Source: Chrysopilus asiliformis (lineage: Eukaryota; Arthropoda; Insecta; Diptera; Rhagionidae). Taken from it: a stretch of 64,000 nucleotides of DNA. Made by a program: the position numbers and the translations under genes. The stretch is from contig OZ035960.1 in NCBI GenBank assembly GCA_964034945.1, forward strand, positions 78,277,331 through 78,341,330, read 5' to 3'. A model generated the notes under the pieces. It was not told the DNA's origin. It saw only the letters and a program-made list of their open reading frames with translations, and made no database searches. Below are positions 54,515 to 64,000 of the stretch, in pieces (within the stretch, counting starts at the first letter, position 1; every line of letters starts with the position of its first letter).

Positions 54515-55737
54515 CACCCTTGTTCTGAAATACGGCGTTACGTTAGTTTGCTCGATATTTACTCGATCAGCACTCGATATCGCATTTTCGGTGTTCTGAA
54601 ATACGCAACGTTTCGTTTGAGTTCAACCGGGAGTAACGCCTCGCAACGTATTCGATTTTCGTTGTTCTCAGATTCGCCGGGAGCTGATATTTGAGGTTAA
54701 ATTGCTCACTTCAGTTTTCTGATTGACAAAATGCAAGTTTGGCAAATATTTTTTCAATTTTATGAATCATAATTAATAAAGTGTTTTATTCAAATAGGAG
54801 TGGAACTCCAAGTTTAACAAATACTTCACAATTCCACCTATTAATCGATAAAATGAAAGTATAGTTACAAGTCTTCACTTAACCCCATTACGTTCGAAGA
54901 ATCTCTCAGTAACCTTCTTTGGTTCCTCAGTGAATTTACCTCGTCCTGCCTCATTAACAAAAGTAATTGGAGTGTTAAATCCATTTTCAAACTACAATCA
55001 AACGTTTTTACTTGCATAACCAAGAAATAAATATAACCAGCTGATTTTTGACACTGCGTTTGCATGCGATGTTTGCCGTATTTTTTATACCCGTATGGTG
55101 AAACCAAAGGGTATATTAACTTTGCCTTACCGTTTGTAACGCCAAGATCTCGTCATCGCACACAAAAATGAATTACACCAGTGTGTTTAGAATGATGAAA
55201 AAAGTTGAATTTAGCATGTCCGTCCGTCTGTCCGTCTGTCTGTCCGTCTGTGGCGCGGATTGCGGGCGCACGGATTGAGCTAGAGACTTGAAATTTTGCG
55301 CAGATTCGTTTTTCGTAAAATGTGAGGCTAAGTTCGTTAATGGGAAAAAATGGACTATTAGGGGGGGTACCCCCCATACGAACGAAAACGTTTTTTGCGA
55401 ATATCTCAAAAACGGTGCATCTTATCAAAAAAGTGCAAGAACAAAAGTTATTTAGGATATGATTCTACATAAAACTCCCATACATCAAAATCCGATTGGA
55501 ATAAATTTTAAAAAATCTTATTGGAAAGTTTGACTTCAAAGTGGAATTTTGGTATAACTGTTCGAATTTTGATACGAATATCACCATACGGGTCTCCAAT
55601 GATTGCCAGATGGGCAATTATAGCTTTTGTTATGTTTTTAAACAGCAAACGCCGTTTTTCAGAACACCGATCGCGTAGCGAATCGAATCGAATACGTTAC
55701 GTTTAGCGGGCTAACGCCGTATCTCAGAACAAGGGTG
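54515..55737. mobile_element. 1.2-kb TIR element with ACT duplication, carrying family B
   Basis: Termini CACCCTTGTTCTGAAATACG and inverse, with secondary copies of GTTCTGAAATACG / cagaacaccg inside. ACT flanks at 54512-54514 and 55738-55740. Encloses a GTCY repeat (55082-55637). No transposase; superfamily unclear. Confidence 0.75.
55082..55637 (+). repeat. GTCY-bearing dispersed repeat (family B), copy 4
   Basis: Complete family B copy with a short GTCY array (55218-55250), inside the TIR element. Confidence 0.8.
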
Positions 55738-55740
55738 ACT

Positions 55741-56809
55741 ATAGATGTTTTAGATTCCGTGTAGCGAACTAAGCGAATCTGTACAAATTAAACTAAGTTT
55801 CTCTAAATAGTCTGTGTTTGTTATAGCCATTAGTATAGCGTAAAGCTCTGCTGAATAAATTGATGTATATCTCGACAAACCGTATGAATATGTTCTGTTA
55901 GGAAATTTTATTCCGCATCCTACGTTTTAATCGATCTTTGGGCCGTCTGTGAAGATTAATTGAAAATTTCGAAATTTTGTTCTTGTTTTTTGAAGAAAAA
56001 TTTGTTGGTGTAATTGCTGGTTTATGTGGTCTTTTGGGTATTTAGTTAATTCTAGATCAAATTCAATGTTAGGGGTTATCCATGGTGCTATCACTGAAAA
56101 TTTTTGGGTTTCAAATCTATCTAACGAATTAAACTCATGTTTGGTTAACAGGAGTCTTGATCTGACATATATGGGTTGGTATCTTGTAGTCCTTTTTGAT
56201 AGCTTTTCATACAGTGATTCTTGATTGAATTTAAGTAAAGGGTGATTATCGAATGACTTAATTTTAATTGAATATTCCAAAAGTTTGCTTTCTCGAGGAG
56301 TGGATTTAAATGCACCTGTAGCAATCCGGATACCGGAATTGTGGATCGGGTCTAATTTGGCTAGTGTGTAGTTAGGGGCTGTGCTGTATAAGATACAACC
56401 GTAGTCGAGGATCGGGAGTACATATAATTGGTGAATTCTTACTAAGAGTTTTCTATCTGCTCTAAATTTGGTACTTGCTAATGTTTTTAATAAATTTAAC
56501 CCGTTGGTGGATTTTGATTTTTTATAGTTAATGTGTTCTTTCCAGTTCAATTTTATATCTAGTACCATTCCAAGAAATTTATGTTTCGGTACGGAGGATA
56601 TTGTGGATCCGTCTAATAAAAAGGGTATTTGGATAGGTATTTTTCTTCGCCTGGTGAAGGTCATTGAAACAGTTTTATTTTTCGAAAATTTTATACCGGT
56701 GTTATTTCCCCAAGCAGTTAGCTTGTCAAGCGTGTTTTGAAGAGTAGTGTGTATGTGGTCTAAGTTTTTTCCGCTAGAGAATATGGCTAGGTCATCTGCA
56801 TATAGAATA
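55741..56809 (-). pseudogene. I-element ORF2, RT C-terminal part and RNase H start
   Basis: Begins ILYADDLAIFSSGKNLDHIH (catalytic YADD), then TGIKFSKNKTVSMTF, HKFLGMVLDIKLNWKEHI and YVLPILDYGCILY, the RT thumb. Near 55930 RNase H starts with FTDGPKID followed by a TAA, then YSYGLSRYTSIYSAELYAIL. A second TAA follows HGI. Both could be single C-to-T changes of CAA. Confidence 0.9.
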
Positions 56810-56965
56810 CTAGGGGCTGCGCCCCGAACCGCTCCGCGGTTCATCCCCCGCCCACAGGTCGGCCTTCGGCCTCCCTGTCCACGTCGGCCGTCGGCCTTCG
56901 GCCTCCCCCCGTCAAAACTCGGCCTCGGATCATACGCGTCCTACGGCCGCGCGTCTAATATCTTT
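56810..56965. other. GC-rich palindromic 3' tail of the Helitron
   Basis: A sharply GC-rich island in AT-rich DNA, made of small hairpins (GGGGCTGCGCCCC, GAACCGCTCCGCGGTTC, GGCCTTCGGCC repeated). Some insect Helitrons have such 3' ends. Confidence 0.7.
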
Positions 56966-57178
56966 ATCAATACTTAGACATTAATAGATCAAAAATTTTT
57001 TGATGATACCCCAGAAGGAAATGAACCTTTTAAAAAGTGCTAAAGTGAACTGTCGGATGACATATGGATGGTAACAGGCAAAAACAACGCATTGACAACA
57101 AAAACTCTAAAAATTGTACATCTATTAATCAGAATAAAGTAAATAATAATTTATTGTAATGCCAAAGTGTGGACAATA

Positions 57179-57340
57179 TTTTTATACCCGTATGGTATGT
57201 ATACCAAATGGTATACTAACTTTGCCTTACCGTTTGTAACGCCAAGATCCCGTCATCACACAGAAAAATGAATTACACCAGTGTGTTTAGAATGGTAAAA
57301 ATAATTAATTTTTGCATGTCCGTCCGTCTGTCTGTCCGTC

Positions 57341-57371
<31 letters not shown>

Positions 57372-57764
57372 CCGTCTGTCTGTCCGTCTGTCCGTCTGTC
57401 CGTCTGTCCGTCTGTCCGTCTGTCCGTCTGTCCGTCTGTCCGTCTGTCTGTCCGTCTGTGGCGCAGATTGCAGGCGCACGGATTGAGCTAGAGACTTGAC
57501 GTTTTGCGCAGATCCGTTTTTCGTAAAATGCGAGGCTAAGTTCGTTAATGGGCAAAAATGGACCGAAAACGTTTTTTGCGAATATCTCGAAAACGGTGCA
57601 AAACTCCCATACATCAAAATCCAATTGGAACAAATTTTAAAAAAATCTTATTGGAAAGTTTGACTTCTTACTGAAATTTTGATATAACTGTTTGCCGTTC
57701 ACTTAAATCACCATACGGGTTTTCAATAATTGCCAGATTGGCAATTATAGCTTTTGTTATGTTT
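57179..57764 (+). repeat. GTCY-bearing dispersed repeat (family B), copy 5
   Basis: Has the longest GTCY array in the window (57319-57458). Followed by an inverted fragment (57836-58078) and then a direct fragment (58085-58268) of the same family. Confidence 0.8.
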
Positions 57765-58565
57765 GTTTTTGCAAAAACCGCGTAAAAATCGGTCCAGTAG
57801 TTTTTGAGTTTTGTAATCTCCAACAGACCAACAAAACAACAAAAGCTATAATTGCCAGTCCGGCAAAAATTGGAGACCTGTATGGTGATATTCGTATAAA
57901 AATTCGAACAGTTGATCAAAATTCCACTTTGAAGTCAAACTTTTCAATAAGATTTTTTAAAATTTATTCCAATCGGATTTTGATGTTAGGGAGTCTTATG
58001 TGGAATCATATCTTAAATAACTTTTGTTTTTCGACTTTTTCGATAAGATGCACCGTTTTGGAGATATTCGCAAAAAACTTTTTCGTTTTGCAAGGCTAAG
58101 TTCGTTAATGGGCAGAAATGGACCATTAGGGGGGGTACCCGTCATACGAACGAAAACATTTTTTGCGAATATCTCAAAAACGGTGCACCTTATCAAAAAA
58201 GTTCAAGAATAAAAGTTATTTGAGATATGATTCTACATAAAACTCCCATACATCAAAATCGGATTGGAGTACATTTTCGTTAATATCTCGACCCCAGCGC
58301 CACCTATCGGGTTTAAATTTTATCAACATTTTAATCTTTATTTAAGTGTTATATGTTGTGAAGTTGTACAAAATCGGTCCATAAATACGAATTTCCGAAA
58401 TTCGAACTCGACCCCAGCGCCACCTACCGGGGTCTTTTGCAAACAAAAACCGATCGGAGCACCACTCGAATATATGGTATAAATATGAGGTGGATAGCTT
58501 CAGTGGTTCAGCCGTGATGATCAGACGAACATACGCACCAACGATTTTATATATTAAGATTAAGA

Positions 58566-60574
58566 TATGCAACCGGCGGGGATATGGTTTCGAGGAGAGA
58601 GTCCATAAAACATAAAAATATTGTGACACTTAATATCGATCCTTGCGGGATACCGTTTTCCATAACTTCGGGTTCCGATTGAGTATTTCCGATTATTGTT
58701 GAGAAATGTCTGTCCGACAGAAAGTTGTGGATGAACGTTAGTATGTTGCCTGTTAGCCCAAACTCTATTAGCCTGGTTAGAATTTTGCGTCTCCATACTG
58801 TATCATAAGCTTTTTCGATGTCAAAAAAGATGGCAGTGAGATATTCGTTTTTGCAGAAGGTCTTCGTTATGGAAGCTTCAAGATATGATAAGTTATCGAT
58901 CGTGCTTCTGAATTTTCTGAAGCCAGATTGATAAATATCCATCTTGGAGTTAGATTCTAAGTACCATACTAAGCGGCGATTTATCATTTTTTCTAGTATT
59001 TTACACATACAGTTACTCAGCGCGATTGGTCGGTAGTTATCGGTCAATTTTGGATCTTTTCCAGGTTTTAGTATCGGCACCAAAAGAGTCTTATACCAGG
59101 CTAAGGGGAAAGTTCCTTTCATGAAAATAGTGTTGTAAAATTGCAGGAGGTATAGTTTTTGGGAACGATTCATATTTTTCAACATATCGTAATGAATAAA
59201 GTCAGGGCCTGGGGAGGCTCCTTTGCTGGTTTTTAAGGCGTGGTTTAATTCATTTTCGGTAAAGGGTAGGTTGTGAGTTTCACCTGTCAGGTCTTGCGGG
59301 ATTCTAAGGGTTGTTGATTCTACTCTAGTTTTCAAATCTATGAATGGTTTTGTGTATCTCGAGGTGGATGAAATAGTTGCAAATGACTTGTTCATAAGTT
59401 TGGATATATCTGCGAAGTTTGTTACCAGTTGATTCTGGCTATTGTAAATTCCTGTCACAAACTTGTGCTGTTTTTTGGGATTGATTGATTGTATTTTTTT
59501 GAAGAGGGCTGTATCCGGGACGGTTGAATCCAAAGAGCTGAGATTTTCAATGTATTGGTTTTTGAAGTACCTAATTTTATTGCGGGCCCCCCTTTTTGCT
59601 ATCAGGAAATCTAGGTATATATTAGGATCCATAGTTCTTTCGTATCTTCTGTATAGTTTTTTACGTTTTTTAATCGCTTCATCAATTTCTGTGTTCCAAT
59701 AAGACACTTTAGGTTTTTTTAAGATGCTACTTGTCATTGGAATACTTTTTGTAGCGGAGCCTATTATGTTGTTTCTAATGTATTCCTCGGTTTTGTTTAT
59801 ATCTGAGAAATCGTCAATGGTTTGGTTTAAGCTGAGGCAATCACGAAATGAGTCCCAGTCGGCTTTTTTGACTATCCAGCGTGGTCGCCGTTCGGCCACT
59901 GTAGAAGATCCAATAAGAGTCACCACTATAGGGTGGTGGTCGCTACCGTGTAGATCTTGATCAACAAACCATTCCAGACAGGGTTGTAAAACAGGACTGA
60001 CTACAGTTAAATCGATTGCACTGAATGTTTTGTATGTAAAACTAAAATGTGTGTACGTTCCATTATTCAAAATACTGAGATTTTGAGAGTCTATAAAAGA
60101 TTCTATGATTCGTCCTCTTGTATTAGTGTCAGATGATCCCCAAATTACATTATGGCTATTAAAATCACCTACGAGAATAAAAGGGTCCTGTAATTGATTA
60201 GTTATGTTTTCAAGTTCGTGGAGAGAAATATTTGTACTATTTGGTAGATAAATGTTACAAATGATGAATTTAAATGGATAAAAAAGTCTAACGGCTACCA
60301 CCTGTAGGCTGGAATGCAAAACGACTTCCTCGCTATCATATTGTGTGTTTATAAAAGTGGCAACTCCACCGTGGGCTATGGTTTGTGAATCTAGGTTTTT
60401 AGAGTAAACATTAAAACCCTTAATATTAGGTATGTGATCTAATTTAAATTTGGTTTCTTGAATACAAAATATAATTGGATTATACTTATCTACTAAAATT
60501 TGAAATTCGTCTATGTTTCTGTAGAAGCCATTTATATTCCATTGTAAAATATGTTGTTGGGTAGTCATGGTCAT
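58566..60574 (-). pseudogene. I-element ORF2, endonuclease and RT N-terminal part
   Basis: The Met at 60574 starts 131 bp after ORF1. The endonuclease has LQWNINGFYRN, IFCIQETKFK, VGDFNSHNVIWGS and HGSDHHPIVV, all expected catalytic residues. RT has SKGASPGPDFIHYDML, TDNYRPIALSN, YQSGFRKFRSTIDNL, FFDIEKAYDTVWR and NGIPQGSILSVTIF. The frame runs into the Helitron right before YADD and is free of stops up to that point. Confidence 0.92.
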
Positions 60575-60705
60575 TATGAGGTCTCGGGGCCGGACTTGAC
60601 ATCGTCGTTGTCCTCTGTGTCCACTTCCATAGTCCTGGTTTCTTCTTCACTGTCGGCAGTTTTAGTTGTTTTGGCTTTTTTGGTTTTTATTTTGATGCCT
60701 TGTTT

Positions 60706-61776
60706 TTAGCGTTTACTGAGTTTCGTTGGGTAAATCGTTATTTTCTGTTTCGAGGATCGATTTAAGGTTAGTTTGTTTATGGGGGGATTGTCTTCGGTTT
60801 TAGCGGTAGCTGCCTCGTTTGAATTTTTGGCTATTATATTTTTTTCATTGTTGTTATCAGAGTCTTCGAAAACTTCGTTGGTTGTGTCATTTGTGTTAAT
60901 GGGCGATTTAATACTCGTAGAGTTTGTGATGATAGTGTCAGCTGGATTCCGTTCTTTGTAGCGACGATTAGCCTCTCGCATGTCGACTTTTTCCATTACT
61001 CGAATGAACTGAATTTCCTTCTCTTTGAGAAATTTTGAACATTTTTTATCAAGGGTATTGTGTTCTGCGGAGTGGCAGTTATTACACAAAACGGGGCTTT
61101 GGCATTTGTCTGCTTCATTGACCAAGTGGTACAATCCTGAGCAATTATAGCAAATTTTTGTTCGAATGCAGGCCTTTGTAGGATGTCCGAATTTCAAGCA
61201 ATTAAAGCACCTCAAGGGGGAGGGAACGTATGGGCGAATCTTTACTTTGTGATAACCGATGTATATAGTCTCCGGCAGGATTGAGGTCGAAAAGGTGAAG
61301 CAATATAGGCCGGTATCTTCCAGAGAGTCGGCGGTCTTTCTTTTAAATCGTTTAAGATCCTTGACGTTCTGCGATTTTAGTTCGGTTAGGATCTCCTGAT
61401 CACTGACAAATTTAAGCTCTGGGAAGTATAAGACCCCCTTGGCTTCGTTAAGTGTATTATGTTCGGTGAGTTCAACCTTTATAGTTGGTCCTAAACTAGT
61501 CAATGTTACCAGTGATTGGGCTTGCTTTAGGGATTTGGTCTGGATAAGTATTGTTCCGTTTTTACATTTGACACATTTCTCTACGCTACCTCCAGCGACG
61601 AGGTCAACCACATTTTTTACAAGGAACGGTGAAACAGTTGCCATGGTGAGATTCGCGTTTGCTCTAGCCATAACTAGGAATTTTGGGCCTGGTGTGTTGT
61701 TTTTTAAGGTAATTCCTGGATTGAATGACGCGTTAATATCTAATTTCCCAATTTTAGGGGCTGTTTGGTAGAACAC
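60706..61776 (-). CDS. I-element ORF1: gag-like nucleic-acid-binding protein
   Basis: 356 residues. A C-terminal set of three Cys/His knuckles: CFNCLKFGHPTKAC (about 193), CYNCSGLYHLVNEADKC and CNNCHSAEHNTLDKKC. KFLKEKEIQFIRVMEKVDMR follows, and then an Asn/Thr-rich tail. This is the standard layout of I/Jockey ORF1 proteins, which coat the element RNA. The frame is intact. Confidence 0.9.
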   Translation of the reverse strand: MFYQTAPKIGKLDINASFNPGITLKNNTPGPKFLVMARANANLTMATVSPFLVKNVVDLVAGGSVEKCVKCKNGTILIQTKSLKQAQSLVTLTSLGPTIKVELTEHNTLNEAKGVLYFPELKFVSDQEILTELKSQNVKDLKRFKRKTADSLEDTGLYCFTFSTSILPETIYIGYHKVKIRPYVPSPLRCFNCLKFGHPTKACIRTKICYNCSGLYHLVNEADKCQSPVLCNNCHSAEHNTLDKKCSKFLKEKEIQFIRVMEKVDMREANRRYKERNPADTIITNSTSIKSPINTNDTTNEVFEDSDNNNEKNIIAKNSNEAATAKTEDNPPINKLTLNRSSKQKITIYPTKLSKR

Positions 61777-62028
61777 CTCTTTTTTATATAATTATTGTTA
61801 TTATGGGTTAATAACCATGGGTTAATAACCTCTTTTTTATTTAAATATTGTTATTATTCACTGTCCACAAAGTCCGGGCTAACGCTGTATTGCTTTAGAT
61901 ATTACAATGACTAATTTACTGAGAATTGTTTAACTGAGATCAATTGTTTCGTAAATAGAACTATTGTATAGTAAATAGAACCGATCGTTCGGACGTTCTC
62001 TATCGTACTGTCACTAGTAGTTTATTTA
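61777..62028 (-). other. I-element 5' UTR or flanking sequence
   Basis: Directly repeated ttattgttatta and gggttaataacc motifs (61793-61860), then unrecognised sequence. The exact 5' end of the I element is not determined. Confidence 0.4.
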
Positions 62029-62743
62029 TCTATATATATAAAATCGTTTAACCTGACTGAGTGACTGACTCATCAACGTCCAGCCCAAACCCTTGAAGCT
62101 AGAGACTTGAAACTTTCACAATATGTCCCAACCATCGCGTAGGCGCTCACTAAGCCGAAATTTTACCCCTAAGGGGGTCAACGGGGGGTAAAGGGGGTTT
62201 GGGTGTTTTTAAACCGTGATTTTCGCCATTAATCATGCTCAATAGGAGGCTGGGGTCACTGATCACGAATCCGGTGTTAGATTTTCAAAATTCAAAACGG
62301 ATGGTCCTGTAAGGATAACGCAAATATCCTTTTCCCCATTTTTCTTGGGTAAAAATAACATTAAGGGGTTTTCGAGGGTCGCTGATCACGAATCCGGTGT
62401 TAGATTTCCAAAACTCGGAGCGGAAAGTCCTGTAAAGATAAAGCAAATATCCTTTTTCCCATTTTTCCCGGAGAAAAGTGACATTAGGGGGCTTTCGGTG
62501 TCGCTGATCACGAATCTGGTGTTGAAATTTCATAATTCGAATAGACCTATAAGGTTACCGAAAATATCCTTTTTTCATTTTTTTCGGTTTTTGCAGACGC
62601 TGATAATGAATCTGGTATTAGAATTTTAAAATTCGGTACGGAAGGTTCTGAAGGCATAACGATTTTTTCCAATAGTTTTTAAGCTATTTCTGGGTTTTTT
62701 GTGCAAAAAACTTTAGCCCGGCAACGACGGGTATGCAAGCTAG
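62029..62743 (+). mobile_element. 715-bp Helitron, complete ends
   Basis: TC plus TA tract at 62029 after an A. GAAGCTAGAGACTTGAAAC core at 62096, about three satellite units (62270-62650), hairpin CCCGGCAACGACGGG, CTAG at 62740-62743 followed by T. It is the reference copy showing the empty site for the MITE at 1079. Confidence 0.88.
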
Positions 62744-62895
62744 TTATATTATATAAACACTATTCGTAAATTACTATAAAAACCAAAGTATAATGTTAAA
62801 ACGTAATTGATGTTTCGAAAGGTGAAAATTTTGTTTTTTAAAAAGTATCCGAAGTCTACTGTTCTATGCGACAATCAGTATTCATCTTTGCTTAC

Positions 62896-63044
62896 TGTTT
62901 TTCTTACCTTTTACCTGCTGGAATTTCCGTCGAATGCATGCGCAACGATCTTTTTACTGCGTTTGCCTGACTGTTTTTCTTACCTTTTTACCTGCTGGAA
63001 TTTCCGTCGAATGTATGCGTAACGATCTTTTTACTGCGTTTGCG
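62896..63044. repeat. 74-bp tandem duplication
   Basis: CTGTTTTTCTTACCTTTTAC...TTTACTGCGTTTGC is repeated once from 62970 with a few changes. The surrounding 62744-63333 holds nothing else recognised. Confidence 0.8.
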
Positions 63045-63333
63045 ATTTTATTTACTGTCAAGACCAGACGTCGTTTCCAATATCTGTAGGGGGTATTTTC
63101 CCATAAGAAACGGAGACTGACCACGAGACAGACGTCTTTTTAGTTTTTTAGTCATATCAATCAAATACAAAATGACTAAAAAAGATAAAATTAAAGAAAA
63201 AAATGCATTAAATAGGAAAAAATTGTATCACAAATAAAGGCGAGATACAAGCGTAAAAAATAAAATAAATATTCAGCTTTTATTTCTGACACACAGTGCC
63301 CAAAAAAATATTTTTTCCTTTTTAGTGCATTTT

Positions 63334-63540
63334 TTATAAATAAAAGTTTTCAAATTTTTCTTTATATTTGGAAACAGTCCGCTTTACAGTTATTTCGGTC
63401 GGTCCGATTTGTTTAGCCAACACAGAATTGTCTGACAAAATCTGCAATTTTTGTCGCGATAACATCGTAAGATCATTGTTTGTGATTTTATCTTCCCCTG
63501 CAGCACTGTGACTTCTGAGTTTTTCTATTACTGTACTTAT
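63334..63540 (-). pseudogene. Coding remnant of uncertain type
   Basis: The - strand frame SNEISTVIEKLRSHSAAGED then KITNNDL resembles the RT region 1 of non-LTR elements (LKxxSAPGED). It continues into LQILSDNSVLAKQIGPTEIT, VKRTVSKYKEKF and a stop, which looks more like a helix-turn-helix. Possibly a chimera; not assigned. Confidence 0.3.
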
Positions 63541-63607
63541 TTCATTACTAGTTACTGGAGTGAGATATATTTATATACTAATGCGGGCATTTACAATTGG
63601 TGTTATA

Positions 63608-64000
63608 CAGTGGTGTTCTTTAAAATAGCAGCGGGTGATTACAACATTTTAAATACGCTACAATCTAGGGAAGAAATAATTATGCAGCTTGGAAATTTTT
63701 TCTTAAAATTAGTAATTCCATTAACTTCATTATTTAATAAAAATATTGATTATAAATAGAAGAATTTAAAAAAAATCATTAAAATTCAAAATTGGGAATT
63801 CTTTGCTGTTCCTGAAAATAGCAGCACATTAAGAAAATATTTTAAAAAACGTTTTATAAATCGCAGTTTGGTCTTTTATTGGACAGTAAATATCTCAAAA
63901 GTCAGTATTTAGTGCAATGGCCTTTATTTTTAAGTACTGCAATGCATCGCCTAGGCATGGACTCGACAAGTTTGCGGCACCTGGAGGCAGGAATAGACTT
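63608..64000 (-). mobile_element. Tc1-like transposon, 3' end (runs off the window)
   Basis: TA at 63606-63607, then CAGTGGTGTTCTTTAAAATA, a Tc1-type terminus. The - strand frame from the window edge to the stop at 63902 encodes SIPASRCRKLVESMPRRCIA, then VLKNKGHCTKY. This is the C-terminus of Tc1 transposases (LVxSMPRR...AKGGxTKY). The rest is outside. Confidence 0.82.

Larger units (their letters stand above)
56810..58565 (-). mobile_element. 1.76-kb Helitron inserted in the I-element YADD region
   Basis: The - strand starts TCTTAATCTTAATATATAAA at 58565 and ends CCCCTAG at 56810, after the hairpin GGGGCGCAGCCCC. Flanks are A and T. Deleting it gives PPVAY|ILYADD in frame, so both ends are exact. 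Inside are a family B copy and fragments in both orientations; no Rep/helicase. Confidence 0.82.
36769..61790 (-). mobile_element. I-clade non-LTR retrotransposon spread over 25 kb by insertions
   Basis: Two ORFs on the - strand (ORF1 60706-61776; ORF2 beginning 60574) end at a (TAA)n tail (36769-36790), the tail type of I elements. ORF2 has APE endonuclease, RT and RNase H domains. It is interrupted at 56810-58565 (Helitron), 54515-55737 (TIR element), 42078-54356 (LTR element) and 37121-41837 (hAT). At every junction, deleting the insertion plus one target duplication restores the coding frame. The host element itself would be about 5 kb. Two in-frame TAA codons in the RNase H region disable ORF2. 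Confidence 0.9.

Overview
The window is AT-rich eukaryotic DNA, almost certainly from an insect. It is built nearly entirely of transposable elements, most inserted into one another. The only host gene I can support is three internal exons of a Hand-type bHLH transcription factor (30680-31333, + strand), with GT-AG introns of 90 and 58 bp. The Hand sequence, the GTCY-tetranucleotide repeats (like the mini-me/DINE repeats of flies) and the Transib, mariner and I-clade elements fit a dipteran, perhaps a nematoceran such as a gnat or midge. That identification is an inference.

Layout. 1-4050: a decayed Penelope-like element (PLE) cut by a Helitron (195-2058, itself holding a foldback element) and by a 636-bp MITE. 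4051-5880: a decayed piggyBac-like transposase split by a pogo-like MITE. 5881-9440: mostly unassigned, with a palindromic AATTG-rich block and a Jockey-type 3' fragment. 9640-15824: two copies of an unclassified dispersed repeat (family A) around several MITEs. 16351-19222: a nearly intact non-LTR retrotransposon frame. 19551-19994: the start of a TTF-finger (ZMYM1/hAT-like) protein. 20299-25734: a mariner broken up by a PLE tail, a Transib element, a family A copy and a hAT end. The Transib has CACAGTG termini, a CGGCG target duplication and a RAG1-like C-terminal remnant. 26255-28680: Helitron satellite units and a fourth family A copy. 29089-30090: a second Tc1/mariner relic. 30680-31333: Hand. 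31602-36460: GTCY repeats and MITEs.

36769-61790 is one I-clade non-LTR retrotransposon on the - strand (ORF1 plus an EN-RT-RNase H ORF2), stretched to 25 kb by four insertions: a Helitron inside the RT YADD codons, a 1.2-kb TIR element, a Ty3/Gypsy-type LTR element (42078-54356, LTRs nearly identical) and a 4.7-kb hAT (37121-41837). The hAT carries a Helitron with an array of ~122-bp satellite units. Removing each insertion with one copy of its target duplication restores the host reading frame, which gives the relative order of events. The right LTR also holds a PLE copy with a hammerhead-ribozyme-like motif. 62029-64000: another Helitron and the edge of a Tc1 element.

Apart from Hand, the coding regions serve transposition: non-LTR retrotransposition, LTR retrotransposition (gag/pol with a likely -1 frameshift), cut-and-paste DDE transposases and rolling-circle Helitrons. 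Exon 1 and the terminal exon of Hand were not found, so much of the window may be Hand introns. All family calls were made by eye from motifs; no database search was possible.
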